Assembly: GCA_015075175.1 (NCBI GenBank)
Contig: JABTUV010000008.1
Location: 172,588 to 236,587, forward strand
Direction of reading: 5' to 3'
Source of the DNA: a bacterium
GTDB lineage: Bacteria > Hinthialibacterota > Hinthialibacteria > H5-UNCL2
Length of the DNA: 64,000 nucleotides
The notes under the pieces were generated by a model that did no database searches, was not told where the DNA came from, and was given only the letters and a program-made list of their open reading frames with translations. This document shows, piece by piece, positions 31,776 through 42,150 of this stretch; within the stretch, counting starts at the first letter, position 1; each line of letters opens with the position of its first letter. Made by a program: the position numbers and the translations under genes.

Positions 31776-31941
31776 GCGCGCAAGAGGCAGGTCTTCTGGC
31801 TTCCGGATCATCCTGGCCCGCTCCTTCCCGTTCGCCGCGGCGAACAGTGGATGCGTGCGGGTTTGTCCCCGGTTACAGCGGCGGCTCCGCACCGGACTTG
31901 CACCGGTTTCCCTGTTGGTCCCAGGGGGAACCTCTGCGCGA
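31776..31941 (-). ncRNA. Cobalamin riboswitch
   Basis: Read on the minus strand, the element has closing arms GCGCAGAGG and CCTCTTGCGC, the core AACAGGGAAACCGGTGCAAG followed by TCCGGTGCGG, the conserved GCCGCTGTAA, and the near-invariant 3' block GAAGCCAGAAGACCTGCC. This order and these motifs are those of the AdoCbl/B12 riboswitch. It starts a few bases after a promoter and ends about 86 bases before the propeller start. B12 binding should shut off the operon at 26887-31690. Confidence 0.95.
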
Positions 31942-31952
31942 TATGTATATGT

Positions 31953-31981
31953 ATTATGGGTCGAGAGCGGGATCATGTCAA
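31953..31981 (-). promoter_or_regulatory. Promoter of the cobalamin riboswitch operon
   Basis: On the minus strand TTGACA (31981-31976), a 17-base spacer and CATAAT (31958-31953) place transcription start close to the 5' edge of the riboswitch. Confidence 0.75.
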
Positions 31982-32080
31982 GGCGCATGGCAACTGAGGG
32001 TGCAGCCGTAAAGATCTAAGGCTGCAAGCCGCGCGGCACTGTTCCGGCCGGTCGTGGCGGCTCCGGTGGAATTGAGCTGT

Positions 32081-32255
32081 CATTTCGACGATAGCAGCCT
32101 GTCATTTCAACCGAACCATTCTGTCATTTCGACCGAAGCAATCTGTCATTTCGACCGAAGCAATCTGTCATTTCGACCGAAGGGAGAAATCTTTCCCGCC
32201 GTTACCGCGGGTCGGGTGCGAGGCAGAAGATTTCTCCCTTCGGTCGAAATGACAG
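32081..32255. repeat. TGTCATTTCGACC repeats with a 91-base hairpin element
   Basis: Four imperfect CTGTCATTTCGACCGAAGCAAT-like units lead into a 91-base inverted element (32165-32255) whose arms are CTGTCATTTCGACCGAAGGG and its complement. An almost identical 91-base element is at 60254-60344; the family is also at 47758-48190 and 54849-55084. The flanks 31982-32080 and 32256-32471 hold no convincing gene. Confidence 0.85.
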
Positions 32256-32471
32256 CTACGCCGCCAAGTGTAAGAAACCGCATCCGCACCCGGCAAGCGA
32301 GGTAGCGCCGGCGTCCCGCCGGCGTTTCGCGAATAAATTCCGCGCCCGCGTTATTTTTGATAAACTCGAACGTATTTCCGGCGAAACCTTCTGGAGAAAG
32401 GCTTTCCATTCTCCCTCCCAACCGGCGCCGGGCGCGCGCGAGGGAATCCACGTTGCGACGGCGGGCGAACC

Positions 32472-33137
32472 ATGTCCCTGCGGCGGACGATTGCGGCGGT
32501 CTTGGGCGCGTGGCTCATCTGCTCGAGTATGAGTTGGGCGGGGGTGCGGCGGACCTGAGAACGTCCCCGAGTCGATGCGGGCGGAGGCCGTCGCGCTGGT
32601 GCGGGCGGTCGTCGTCAGCCATTTCGAGCACGGGCCGCGGGTGGAGGCGGTTCCAAGTCGGCCACGCTCTCGGCCGCTTGGAAGGACCTGCCGCGCACCG
32701 GCCTCTTCGTCACCCTGGTGCGAGACCGGCGCGTACGCGGCTGCATGGGCGCGCTGCATCCCCGCGAGCCGGACTGGCGAACCGAAATCGTCCGCCATGC
32801 CCTTGGCGCGCTCTCGCAGGATACGCGCTTTCCCATTGTCGATAGGGGCGAATCGGACCGATTCATTGTGATTGTCTCCTTGGTGGGCGAAACCCGCCCG
32901 CTGGCGCGGCTGGCGGACCTGGACCCCTGGTCGGAAGGGCTTCTGGTCGAAGCGGACGAGCGCTCCGCCGTGCTTTTGCCCGGCGAGGCCAAGACCGCGC
33001 GCTGGGAGTTCAGCCAGGCCTGCCGCCTGGCCGGCATCGACCCCGCGGCGCCCCATAGCATGACTCGATTCTCGACTACCACGTGGATTGGATATCCGGA
33101 GATCGCCGGCGCATCAGAGGAAAGGTCGTCACCATGA
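32472..33137 (+). CDS. AMMECR1-domain protein with signal peptide, frameshifted
   Basis: An N-terminal segment MSLRRTIAAVLGAWLICSSM plus SWAG looks like a signal peptide. It is followed by ESMRAEAVALVRAVVVSHFE (second frame), then RTGLFVTLVRDRRVRGCMGA and GLLVEADERSAVLLPGEA, the AMMECR1 pattern with its conserved RGCxG loop. The frame changes near 32556 (one extra T before GAG AAC) and again near 32665. Most AMMECR1 proteins are cytoplasmic, so a secreted form is unusual. Its stop overlaps the alpha-2-macroglobulin start (ATGA), implying an operon. Function of the domain is not established in bacteria. Confidence 0.7.
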
Positions 33138-36100
33138 AGAGACTATCGGTCTTGGGTTTGGTTTGGGCTCTGAGCATGTGCCCTGCCTTCGCCTTGCGCG
33201 TGCTGGAGGGGCGCGTCCTCTGCGGCGACGAGCCGGTGGTGGGAGCGCGGCTGGAACTCTTGCGCTGGGACGCGCAGAGTCCGGTCGTGGCCGAGAGCGA
33301 GCGGGGCGGCGCCTTCCGCTTTTTCGACGTGTCTTCCGGCAACTACCGCCTGACCGCCAACGCGCCCGGCTGCGCGCTGTATGAACTGGCCTACCTGCGA
33401 GTGGGCGACGAGCAGGAGAAGATGACGCTGCGGTTGGTCCTGTCGCCGGAGGCGATCTTTTCCGGCACGGCTACCGACCACTTGACCGGCGAGCCGCTGG
33501 CGGATGCGTGGATCGAGTTGTCGGAGGGCGGCCCCGAGCGCCGGGTGCGGACCGACGCGGCCGGCGCCTTCCACCTGACCCAACTCTATCCCGGCGTCTA
33601 TCGCCTCTCGGCGACGGGGCCGGAGCGCGTGCCGTACGTGCGCCAGGGCTTTCGCCTGGAGGGCGGCAGGGAGGCCACCGCGACCCTCCCCCTTTTCCGC
33701 GCCGGCAGCCTGGAAGGCCGTCTGGTCTTTCCCGAGGGCGAAGCCGGCTCCTTTCCCGGCTTGCGCCTGGAGCTGCAAGGCCCCGCCGCACGCTGGGCCG
33801 TCAGCGACCGCCTGGGCCGCTTCAAGTTCGACGGACTGCCCCCGGGCCGCTATCGCATGACGGTCAAGAACGCCGGGTTCTTCGAGACCTCGCTGGACCC
33901 ATTGCAGCTGGAGGAAGGCGAAAAGAAGGCCGAACTGGAGCTGCGCCTGTCGCCTCATGCGCCGTCCTTTAACGTCTTCACCCAGAACCAGATGGTCCTG
34001 CCGGAGCGGCCGTTCGAGATACCCCTGCGGGCGTTTCGCACTCCGCGCATCGAGCAGCGCTGGTACGCCCTCTCCGCGCGTCGCTTCTTCGACCGCTTGG
34101 ACGATCCGCGCGACCCCGCCGCCTGGAACATCGACGGCGCCTCGCCCGACAAGCTCTGGATGAAGGAGATCAAGTACGCCCGTCCCTACACGTGGGTGGA
34201 CGAGCGCATCTCGATGCGCGGGCAACCGGCGGGGCTGTACGTGCTGGAGAGCGCCGCCGGCGGCGCTACCGACCGGCTCATGATCGTGGCGACCGAGCTG
34301 GGCCTCGTCGCTAAGAGCAGTCCGGCCGGCATCCTGATCTATGCCGTGGATCTGTCCACGGGCCGCAAGCGGGCCGGAGTGCCGGTGCGACTCGTGCGTG
34401 CGGGCGCGCTCGTGGCCGAGGCGACCAGCGACGCCGACGGCCTTGTCGTGTTCCCCGTGAAGCCCATCGCCGGTATGCGGGCGATTGCGCTCTCCGGCCC
34501 GCACTTCGCCTCCGTGGACGCCGTCTTCGGCCAGGAGGCGCCCAAGGAGTCGGGCCGCGTTTACGTGTATACCGAGCGTCCCATCTACCGTCCCGGCCAG
34601 ACGCTCTACTGGAAGGCCGTGATCCGCGCCATGCGCTCCGACTCCGGCGGCCCCGAGGACCGCTACCTGCCGCCGGCGACCGGCGAGGCGCGCTACAAGA
34701 TCGAAGACAGCCGCAACCAAACGGTCGCCGAAGGGACCGTCCCCCTCAACGCGATGGGTTCCACCTCGGGACTCTTTCGCTTGGGCGAGGAGGCGCCGCT
34801 GGGTACCTACCGGATTAGCGTGTCCGACGGCCGCTTCTCGGGCCAGGCCGTATTCGAGGTCGAGGAGTATCGCAAGCCCGAGTATCTGCTGACCGTGGAT
34901 GCCGACCGGCCGTACAGCCTGGGCGGGGAGTCGATCAGGTTTCGCCTCCATGCCATGTACTTCTTCGGATCACCGCTGGCGGGCGTGCCGGTGCGGTACA
35001 ATCTTTATTCTTCCGAGTATGCGTGGGGCGGATACGGAGAGCTTCTGGAGTCGGGCAATCTGAAGACCGACGGGGAGGGGCGGGCGATGCTGGATTTCGT
35101 CCCGCCCGCAGCCGCGGGGACGCGCTGGCTCACCTTGGAGGTCACGCTGGAGGACGCCTCGGGCCGGCAGGTGCGGGCGGAGCATCGCGTGCGCGTGGTG
35201 GAGGGCGAGTTCACGCTCTCCTTGACGGTGGATCAGCGGGTCGTGCGCGCGGGGATGCCGGTGGTACTGCGGCTGCGCGCACGCGACCACGCCGGGCAAC
35301 CTCGCGCCGCCCGGGTCGCGCTGGAGATCACGCGCTGGAAGTACGATCCGCGCGTCGGCGACCGGCAGCGCGAGGTCGTCGCCGACGAATTCCTGACGGT
35401 TCCCGAGTCGGGCGAAACCAGCTACCTTTACACGCCGCGGCAGGGAGGAAGACTGGAAATCACCGCGCTGGCGACCGATTCGCGCGGCCATGCCATCCGC
35501 GACGTGCTCTACCTGTGGGTCCAGTCGGACGAGGAGGAACCGGTGCGGGCGGACAGCGCCTTTGCGCTCACGCTGGGTAAGGAGGACTGGAAGCCGGGCG
35601 AAACGCTGCGCGCGGTCGTCCTGGCGCGCGCGCCCGACGGCGACGTGCTCTTTACCCTGGAGCGGGAGCAGGTGGTCGAGCGGCGCATGGTCCGCTTGAA
35701 GGGCGGTGTGGCCATGCTGGAACTGCCGGTGACCGAGGCGCTGGCGCCCGGCTGCCGCCTCGCCGCCACGCTCATGCGCGGCCTGTCGTTCTACAGCGCC
35801 GCCGAAAACATCAAGGTGCAGGGGCGCCTGCAGCGGTTGAGCGTGGAACTCTCCTTCGACCGGCCCGAGTATCAGCCGGGCGAGCGGATGCGCCTCTCGC
35901 TCCTTACGCTGGACGCCGAGGGCCGGCCGGTCGCCGCCGAATGCTCCGTGGGGCTGGTGGACGAGGCCATTTACTCGCTCGCCCAGCCCCGGGAGGAGCC
36001 GATTCACGAGTTCTTCTACGGCCACTTCGTGCACCTGGTGCGCACGCAGCGCAGTTTTCCGCCGCAGTACCTGGGCGGTGCGGACAAGGGGCCCGGCGCC

Positions 36101-38230
36101 GGCCTGCGCATCCGGCGGGACTTCCGCGACACCGCCTTCTGGTCCGCGGTCGTGACGACCGACGTGTACGGCCGGGCCGTGGTCGAAATCCCCCTGCCCG
36201 ACAACCTGACCACCTGGCGGGCGACCGCGCGCGCGCACACCGTCCGCACGGAGGTGGGCGAGGCCATCGCCAAGACCGTGGTGCGCAAGCCGGTCGTGGC
36301 CCGTCTGGTCCTGCCGCGCTTTCTTGTCGAGGGAGATCGCGCGGTCGTGTCCGGCATCGTCCATAACTACGCTGAGGCCGATCAGGAGCTGGACGTGGAG
36401 CTGTCGGTGGCAGGCGCCCGGCTCTCGGGTCGGGCGCGGCAATCGGCCAGGATTGCCAAAGGCGGCATGGCGCGGTTCACTTGGCCGGTCGTGGCGGAGA
36501 CGGTGGGCGCGGCGACCTTCACGCTCTCCGCGCGCGGGCGGCTGGCCGGCGATGGGATGGAGCTGGCCATTCCGGTGCAAGCTTACGGCCTGCCGCGCGC
36601 CATCTACCTGGCCGGCGAGCTGGACCGGAAGGATGCGGCCACGCTGGACTTCCGCCTGCCCAAAGAAGCGCGCAGCGAGGGCCGACGCCTGCGCCTGGAC
36701 CTCTCCCCTACGCTCCTCTCCGGCGCCTGGGGCAGTCTCCAGTATCTGGCCGGTTATCCCTACGGGTGCGTCGAGCAGACCCTGTCGCGCTTTGTCCCCA
36801 CGGTGGTCCTCAAGCGCGCCCAGAAGCCGCTCGGATTCGACCTGCCCTTCGCGGACGAGGAGATCGACCGCATGGTCGCCGCCGGCCTCTTGCGGTTGTA
36901 TGACTTTCAGCGCGCGGAGGGCGGCTGGGGATGGTGGAAGACCGACCCGGTCGATCCCATGATGACCGCCTCTGCGGTAGACGGGCTGCGGCTGTGCCGC
37001 GAGGCGGGCTACGCCGTGTCGCCCGAGGTCCTCGCCAAGGGGGTGGCGTCGCTGCGCTTCCAGCTGCAGTCGCTGGACGACATCGACCGGATCGCGGTGG
37101 TGATGCTGGCCATCGCGGAGGCGGAGAGTTTTGCGGCGACCGGCGAGGTGGGAAGCGCGACGCCGCTGGAGCCGCGTCCGCCGCTTTACGGGACGAGCGA
37201 CCTGCGGCGCACCGCGCTGTGGGCGTTCGGGCAGCGGCAGGCTCTGTCGCCGGCGGGGCGGGCTGCGCTTCTGGCTACCCTGGCCGGTTATGGCTTGACG
37301 CAAGAAGCGCAGCTCCTGGCGCGTGAGACCGCCAGGGACGCGGTGGAAACGTCCAACCACGTCTATTGGACCGGTCGCGCCGACCACCCGTGGCTGGACG
37401 ACAGCGTGGACGCGACCGCCCGGATGCTGTCGGCGCGGCTGGCGTGCGATCCGCATGACGCCCTGAATGCCAAGGCGGCGCGATGGCTTTTGGCGCAGCG
37501 GGAGGGCGAGCGGTGGAGTACCACGCGCCAGGCGGCTTCGGCGCTGCTGGCGTTGGCCCGATTCGCCGAGCGGCAGGGCGGCGGGGAGCGGCCGGAGGGC
37601 GTGCGGCTTTCCGGCCTGCCGCCCGCGCCCAAGAGCGTCGCCTTCCCCGCCGACGGGCGCGCGGGGCTGTCGTTCCTCGTCCAGGGGCGTCCCCTGGAAA
37701 AGGACCGCCTGCGAGTGAAGCTGGAGCGCCTTGGCGGTGGGACCGCATATTACGGCGCCCGACTCGACTATCTCGTGAGCGGCGACAAGTTGACGGGATG
37801 GTCGCGCGGACTGTCGCTTTCCCGCTCCGCGCTGCTCGTCAGCGAACGTCTGGAGGGGCGCGAGCTGAAACTGGAAACCGAACCGCGTCCTGAACGGTTG
37901 GCCGCGGGCGACCGCATACTCGTGCAGTTGGAGCTGACGGTGGAGCAGCCGGTCTCGTACCTCATGGTCGAATCCCCCATGCCCGCCGGCTTCGAGTGGA
38001 GTCCGGGTAAGCTGGAGACGCCGGGTTGGGGGCATCACGAAGTGCGCGACGAGAGAGTCGTGTTCTTCTTCTATTCGCTGGCGCCCGGAAGGCACAAGAT
38101 CGCCTACACGCTGCGCGCGGAGATGGAGGGCGAGTTCATCTGGCTGCCGGCGCGGGCCTATCCGATGTACACGCCGGAGGTTTTCGGGGAGAGCGACGGG
38201 GATCGGTTGAGGGTCGGCCCCCGCTCTTAA
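33134..38230 (+). CDS. Alpha-2-macroglobulin family protein with N-terminal carboxypeptidase-like domains
   Basis: The 1698-residue exported protein begins with a signal peptide (MKRLSVLGLVWALSMC; the Cys may or may not be lipidated). Three carboxypeptidase-regulatory-like beta domains follow (about 20-105, 105-200, 200-290). The macroglobulin domains then start, including the MG2 hallmark VYTERPIYRPGQTLYWKAV. The thioester site is YPYGCVEQTLSRF with C1212, and an alpha-alpha toroid and receptor-like C-terminus follow. Bacterial members trap invading proteases or effectors in the periplasm. The usual partner PbpC is absent; instead it is coupled to the AMMECR1-domain gene. The start at 33134 replaces a longer open frame. 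The TAA stop is the first unit of a hexamer repeat. Confidence 0.95.
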   Translation: MKRLSVLGLVWALSMCPAFALRVLEGRVLCGDEPVVGARLELLRWDAQSPVVAESERGGAFRFFDVSSGNYRLTANAPGCALYELAYLRVGDEQEKMTLRLVLSPEAIFSGTATDHLTGEPLADAWIELSEGGPERRVRTDAAGAFHLTQLYPGVYRLSATGPERVPYVRQGFRLEGGREATATLPLFRAGSLEGRLVFPEGEAGSFPGLRLELQGPAARWAVSDRLGRFKFDGLPPGRYRMTVKNAGFFETSLDPLQLEEGEKKAELELRLSPHAPSFNVFTQNQMVLPERPFEIPLRAFRTPRIEQRWYALSARRFFDRLDDPRDPAAWNIDGASPDKLWMKEIKYARPYTWVDERISMRGQPAGLYVLESAAGGATDRLMIVATELGLVAKSSPAGILIYAVDLSTGRKRAGVPVRLVRAGALVAEATSDADGLVVFPVKPIAGMRAIALSGPHFASVDAVFGQEAPKESGRVYVYTERPIYRPGQTLYWKAVIRAMRSDSGGPEDRYLPPATGEARYKIEDSRNQTVAEGTVPLNAMGSTSGLFRLGEEAPLGTYRISVSDGRFSGQAVFEVEEYRKPEYLLTVDADRPYSLGGESIRFRLHAMYFFGSPLAGVPVRYNLYSSEYAWGGYGELLESGNLKTDGEGRAMLDFVPPAAAGTRWLTLEVTLEDASGRQVRAEHRVRVVEGEFTLSLTVDQRVVRAGMPVVLRLRARDHAGQPRAARVALEITRWKYDPRVGDRQREVVADEFLTVPESGETSYLYTPRQGGRLEITALATDSRGHAIRDVLYLWVQSDEEEPVRADSAFALTLGKEDWKPGETLRAVVLARAPDGDVLFTLEREQVVERRMVRLKGGVAMLELPVTEALAPGCRLAATLMRGLSFYSAAENIKVQGRLQRLSVELSFDRPEYQPGERMRLSLLTLDAEGRPVAAECSVGLVDEAIYSLAQPREEPIHEFFYGHFVHLVRTQRSFPPQYLGGADKGPGAGLRIRRDFRDTAFWSAVVTTDVYGRAVVEIPLPDNLTTWRATARAHTVRTEVGEAIAKTVVRKPVVARLVLPRFLVEGDRAVVSGIVHNYAEADQELDVELSVAGARLSGRARQSARIAKGGMARFTWPVVAETVGAATFTLSARGRLAGDGMELAIPVQAYGLPRAIYLAGELDRKDAATLDFRLPKEARSEGRRLRLDLSPTLLSGAWGSLQYLAGYPYGCVEQTLSRFVPTVVLKRAQKPLGFDLPFADEEIDRMVAAGLLRLYDFQRAEGGWGWWKTDPVDPMMTASAVDGLRLCREAGYAVSPEVLAKGVASLRFQLQSLDDIDRIAVVMLAIAEAESFAATGEVGSATPLEPRPPLYGTSDLRRTALWAFGQRQALSPAGRAALLATLAGYGLTQEAQLLARETARDAVETSNHVYWTGRADHPWLDDSVDATARMLSARLACDPHDALNAKAARWLLAQREGERWSTTRQAASALLALARFAERQGGGERPEGVRLSGLPPAPKSVAFPADGRAGLSFLVQGRPLEKDRLRVKLERLGGGTAYYGARLDYLVSGDKLTGWSRGLSLSRSALLVSERLEGRELKLETEPRPERLAAGDRILVQLELTVEQPVSYLMVESPMPAGFEWSPGKLETPGWGHHEVRDERVVFFFYSLAPGRHKIAYTLRAEMEGEFIWLPARAYPMYTPEVFGESDGDRLRVGPRS

Positions 38231-38292
38231 TCTTAATCTTAATCTTGATCTTGATCTTAATCTTGCTCGTAATCTTGCTCGTAATCGAGCGC
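38227..38292. repeat. TTAATC hexamer tandem repeat
   Basis: About ten units of TTAATC/TTGATC degrade into TTGCTCGTAATC. The first TAA is the stop of the macroglobulin gene. Confidence 0.9.
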
Positions 38293-38335
38293 GAGCAGCG
38301 CAACATCGTCTCAGTCTGCGCGCGGTCTTATGTAA

Positions 38336-38411
38336 AGTGCGGCAGCTTGCTGCCGCGTGGATGCACCCGGCCCGCTCGGGCCTCACGCACGCGGCAGCAA
38401 GCTGCCGCACT
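38336..38411. repeat. Perfect 24-base inverted repeat, hairpin element
   Basis: AGTGCGGCAGCTTGCTGCCG plus CGTG (38336-38359) is exactly complementary to 38388-38411, with a 28-base loop. Each arm is itself partly palindromic. It lies between two converging genes and could terminate both transcripts. Confidence 0.85.
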
Positions 38412-38423
38412 CCACATGACCTG

Positions 38424-41400
38424 TCAGCGCGCCGTCAGCCCCTCCAGCGCCGAGAGCAGGTAGATGCTGGACAGCGCCGTGTAGCCGGTCACTGGATAGA
38501 GCAGCGTCTGGTCGGAAGCGACGGTCCGGCTGAAGCTGTTGGTTCCGCCGCTCTCGCTCCAGAGACTGACCAGTTCCTTGCCCTCCAGGTAGAACGTCAC
38601 GAGGTAATCGCGGCCCGGCTCGACGGGGAAGTCCACGGGATCCGAGTAAACCAGCGAACCGGGCGGCAGCGTGACGGATCGCTGTCCGCCGAACGTGACG
38701 ATCACGGGCGTCCCCGCAAAGTCGCAGCCTCCGTCCAGCTTGGCCCCGATGGCGGCGGCGTCGATGTGTGTGGAAGAGAGCTGCGAGGCGGCCTGGAGAA
38801 CGAGTCGCACCTTGGGCGCGCCGGCCATGATGCTGGCGCCCTTGATCCAATCGCGGTAGTTGCGGTCGGTGAGCGAGTTCTTGCCCACGCTGACCGCGCC
38901 GGTCTGGCCGGCGGCGGTCCAGAGCGTGGTCCACTCCGGCGGCGGCGCCGTCGCGGGCACAAATCCCTCGATGGCTTCCACGAAGTAGATGCTGGACAGC
39001 CCGTGATAGCCGTTGACGCGCATGATTCCCGACTCATCCACGTCGGTCGAGCGATAGTAGCTGTTGACGCCCGCGCCCTCGTTCCAAAAGCTGACCAGTT
39101 CATTGCCCGCGTGAAACGCCGCCAAGAGGTAGTCCCGGCCGGCCTCGACGGCGAAGTCCAGCGGCTCGCTGGTGAGGGTTCCGTCGGGCGGGATCACGGC
39201 GGATGTATCTCCGTTGAAGCGCAGTTGCAGGGGTAGAGCGTCGAAGTTGCAGCTTCCGTAGTCAGGGTCCAGCCGGCCCAGCGTGACGGAGTCCAATACG
39301 GTAGGCCGGCTGCCGCCGGAGCCGCGCAGGCGCACGCGCACGCGCTCCGCCGAGCCGGCGATCTTCGACCCCTTGATCCAGTTGCGGTAGTTGCGGTCCG
39401 GCAGCGAGTTCAGCGACGGTTCCAGGACGCCCGTTTGGCCGGTCGCGCTCCAGAGTACGACCCACTCACCGGACGGGTCGGCCGTCGGAGTCGGCGTGGA
39501 CGTGGAGGTGGGCGTATTGGAGGGCGTGGGAGTCGCCGTGGCGGTCGCCGTCGGAGTCGCGGTAGCCGTGGGGGTCGGCGTAGGCGTCGAGGTGGCCGTA
39601 CGCGTCGGGGTCGGCGTGGGAGTCGCCGTGCGCGTGGGGGTCGGGGTAGGCGTGGAAGTGGCCGTCGGCGCCTGGGCGGTGGTTTGCGACGAAAGGTTGC
39701 CCTCCAGTCCGTCCAGGATGAAGACGCTGGACGCGCTCGTGTAGCCCACGGCGTCTACCGTCGCCGTGTCGTTGGAGGCCAACATGCGGAAGTAGCTGTG
39801 GTTGCTGCCCGATTGCGTCCACTGCGCCACCAGCTCCTGGCCCTCGCAGTAGATGGCGACCAGGTAGTCCACGCCGGCCTCGATGGGGAAGCTGACCGGA
39901 TCGCTGACCACGACTTCGCCCGGCGGCAGGGCCACGGAACGGCTTCCGCCGAAAGTCACGACCGCGGCCGCGGCGGTGAAGTCGAAGGGGTCGCTGGAGG
40001 ACTTCTTGGCACCCAGGGTGACGGCGTCCACGAAGGTTCCCGAACCACCGGCCGCCCCGCGCAACCGCAGCCGGACGGTCGCGGCGGAGGCCAGGATGTC
40101 CGAACCCTTGATCCAGTTGCGATAATTGCGATCCGCCAGCGAATTGAGTGTGGGGGCGGCGCCGGTTTGCGCCGCGGCGCTCCAGAGCGGGAACCATTCA
40201 TCCTCGCCCGAGGGATAGAGCGGCCTGGGGGTGGAGGTGGGCGTGGCCGTGGGGACGGGCGTGGTACTGCCGGCCTTCTCGAAGGCGCCCTTGTCCGGTC
40301 CGGCGCCCTGGGGAATGGCCGTACCCAGGGCGTCCAGCGTCAAGCCCACCGGCACGCCGGTATCGACGCACGGGGAGCCGGACTCCAGTTGAAAGTCACG
40401 TCCCGCCGCATTGATAAAGCGCGGATCGACCTGCGTTGTGTGTGCGTCATAGCCGTAGGTCTGCCACTGCGCCAGCGACAGAAGGTCGCCGTTCACGTCG
40501 TTGCCGATGGGTCCGCCGTTGTCCTTGTAAACGCAGTTGTCATCGCTGGTGATCCCTGACAGGGCGCCGGTGTAGCGCCGCAGGGCGTACCCGCTGTCGT
40601 GCGCATACAGGATGTTATTGCGCACGGAGAGGTTCTGCACGTTGGGGCCGAAGACGATCTCCGCATCGTAGTTGGGTCCCTTGTCCGGGCCGTTGTAGTT
40701 CTTGAAGCAGGTGTTGTTGTACACTTCGACGTTGCTGACCAGCGTGTCCAGGCTGCTGCCGGAGACGAGAATCCCGCAGTCGTTGTTCCAGACCACGTTG
40801 CCGTACACCTTGTGATTGGAACTGGGACCGCTGATGCCGTAGACGTAGATGCCCTTGCCCCAGTTGTCGTGCACGCGGTTGTAACGCACGGTGATGTTGC
40901 GGCTGTCGGCGTCGACGGCGATGCCGCCGCCGTCCTCCTCGTTGGGGTCTAGGTTGCGGCACTCGGAGACATCGTTGTGCTCGACGAAGGTGGGATTCCA
41001 GGTGGAATTGATGTGGATGCCCATGGCGTCGTTGTGGGCGAAGGCGCAGTTCTGTACGCGGTTGTTGCGGATGTAGATGGGGCCGGAGAGTGAGCCCTTC
41101 TGGCCCCAGGCGTGAATGCCTGCGTTGCGCGCGCGCAAAACGTAACAGTTTTGCACCGTGATGGTTCCCGCCGTGTCGTTGCCCGAGAGATAGATGCCGG
41201 AGTCTTCGACGTCGTAGACCTGGCAGTTGTCCACCAGCACGTTGCCTACGCGGGCGTTGCCGATGGCGATGCCGTGGTCGTTGCCGGCCAAGCTGGTGTC
41301 GTTTTCCGTCGTCCAGTAGAGGCGGCAGTTGCGCACGGTCCAGTGGCCGCCCGAGCCGGCCGGACCGGCCGAGCCGAAATCGATCAGCCGCTTGCCCGAG

Positions 41401-42150
41401 TAGCCGTCGTCGGAGGGCCGCCCAAAGACGCAGTTGTCGACGGTCACGTTGACGGCGTGCGCGGATACCCGCAAGTTGGGCCAGGCGCTGCGCGAGGCGT
41501 GCACGTCGCAGTTCTGGATCGTCAGGCCGGTCCCGCCGTAGATCGTCAGGGTGATGTAATCCGCGCGGCCCAGTTCCAGGCCGTCGATGACCAGCCAGCT
41601 CTTGCCGTTGGTGTCGATGGCGTACTCGCGCGTGTAGACTGAGGCCTCCACGCTGGGATAGTAGCCGGTGGGACTGCCCACCGAGTAAACGTACAGGTAG
41701 CCGCCGGCGTAGTAATAGGAATTGGGTGCGGTCAGTTGGGAGACGGCGGTCCTCGGCGTACCGCGGGTGTCTCCAAAGTAGACCACGTTGGGCTTGAGGG
41801 ACGCCGGCGCGATAGACGTTGGTCTGGTAGGAGGCCCAGGAGGTGAGGACGGACGTTCCAGGATGCGCGGCTTGGCGCCGGTCCCGTAGGCGCCACGGTG
41901 ATGGGAGCGGAGGCGGTTCCCGAGGAGGACATGCGGCATCCGCGCCAGGTTCCGCCGCGCTCAAGAGGATCGAGTCGCCGGGCGCAAAGCTGCGCCCATT
42001 CACCTTGCCCAAAGTCTTCCAGGGGGCGGAAATCGACGTGCCTGCGTTGGAGTCCTTCCCTGAAGGATCGACGTAATAGGTAGCTGCGTTGGCGATGGAC
42101 GCGCACAGGAAGAGGGCGGCAAGCAGGCGCCATCCTCGCAGTATGTGCAT
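38424..42150 (-). CDS. Secreted parallel beta-helix protein with PT linker and three tandem C-terminal domains, frameshifted
   Basis: The gene encodes about 1240 residues. The signal peptide is MHILRGWRLLAALFLCASIA, followed by ATYYVDPSGKDSNAGTS, the usual opening of polysaccharide-lyase-like right-handed beta-helices. Many short coils follow (VTVDNCVF, IQNCDVHA, VEHNDVSECRN) to about residue 600. Then come a short TP linker, domain copy 1, a long Thr/Pro/Ala linker, and copies 2 and 3. Each ~165-residue copy has an LxSLxDRNYRxWIKGS motif, an FGGxxSVxLPPG-like motif and a final SSxYxxxxLEG. Four single missing bases (near 41969, 41895, 41855 and 41805) break the N-terminal frame. A carbohydrate-binding surface role is inferred. 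Confidence 0.82.

Noticed and set aside
34970-38410. Very long open frame (over 1100 codons) on the minus strand opposite the macroglobulin gene
   Set aside because: High-GC shadow of the plus-strand gene: no family motifs, heavy in Arg, His and Gln, and the plus-strand protein is unmistakable.
39435-40559. Plus-strand Arg/Gly-rich frame opposite the beta-helix gene
   Set aside because: It is the complement of the Thr/Pro linker and domain repeats; low-complexity composition only.
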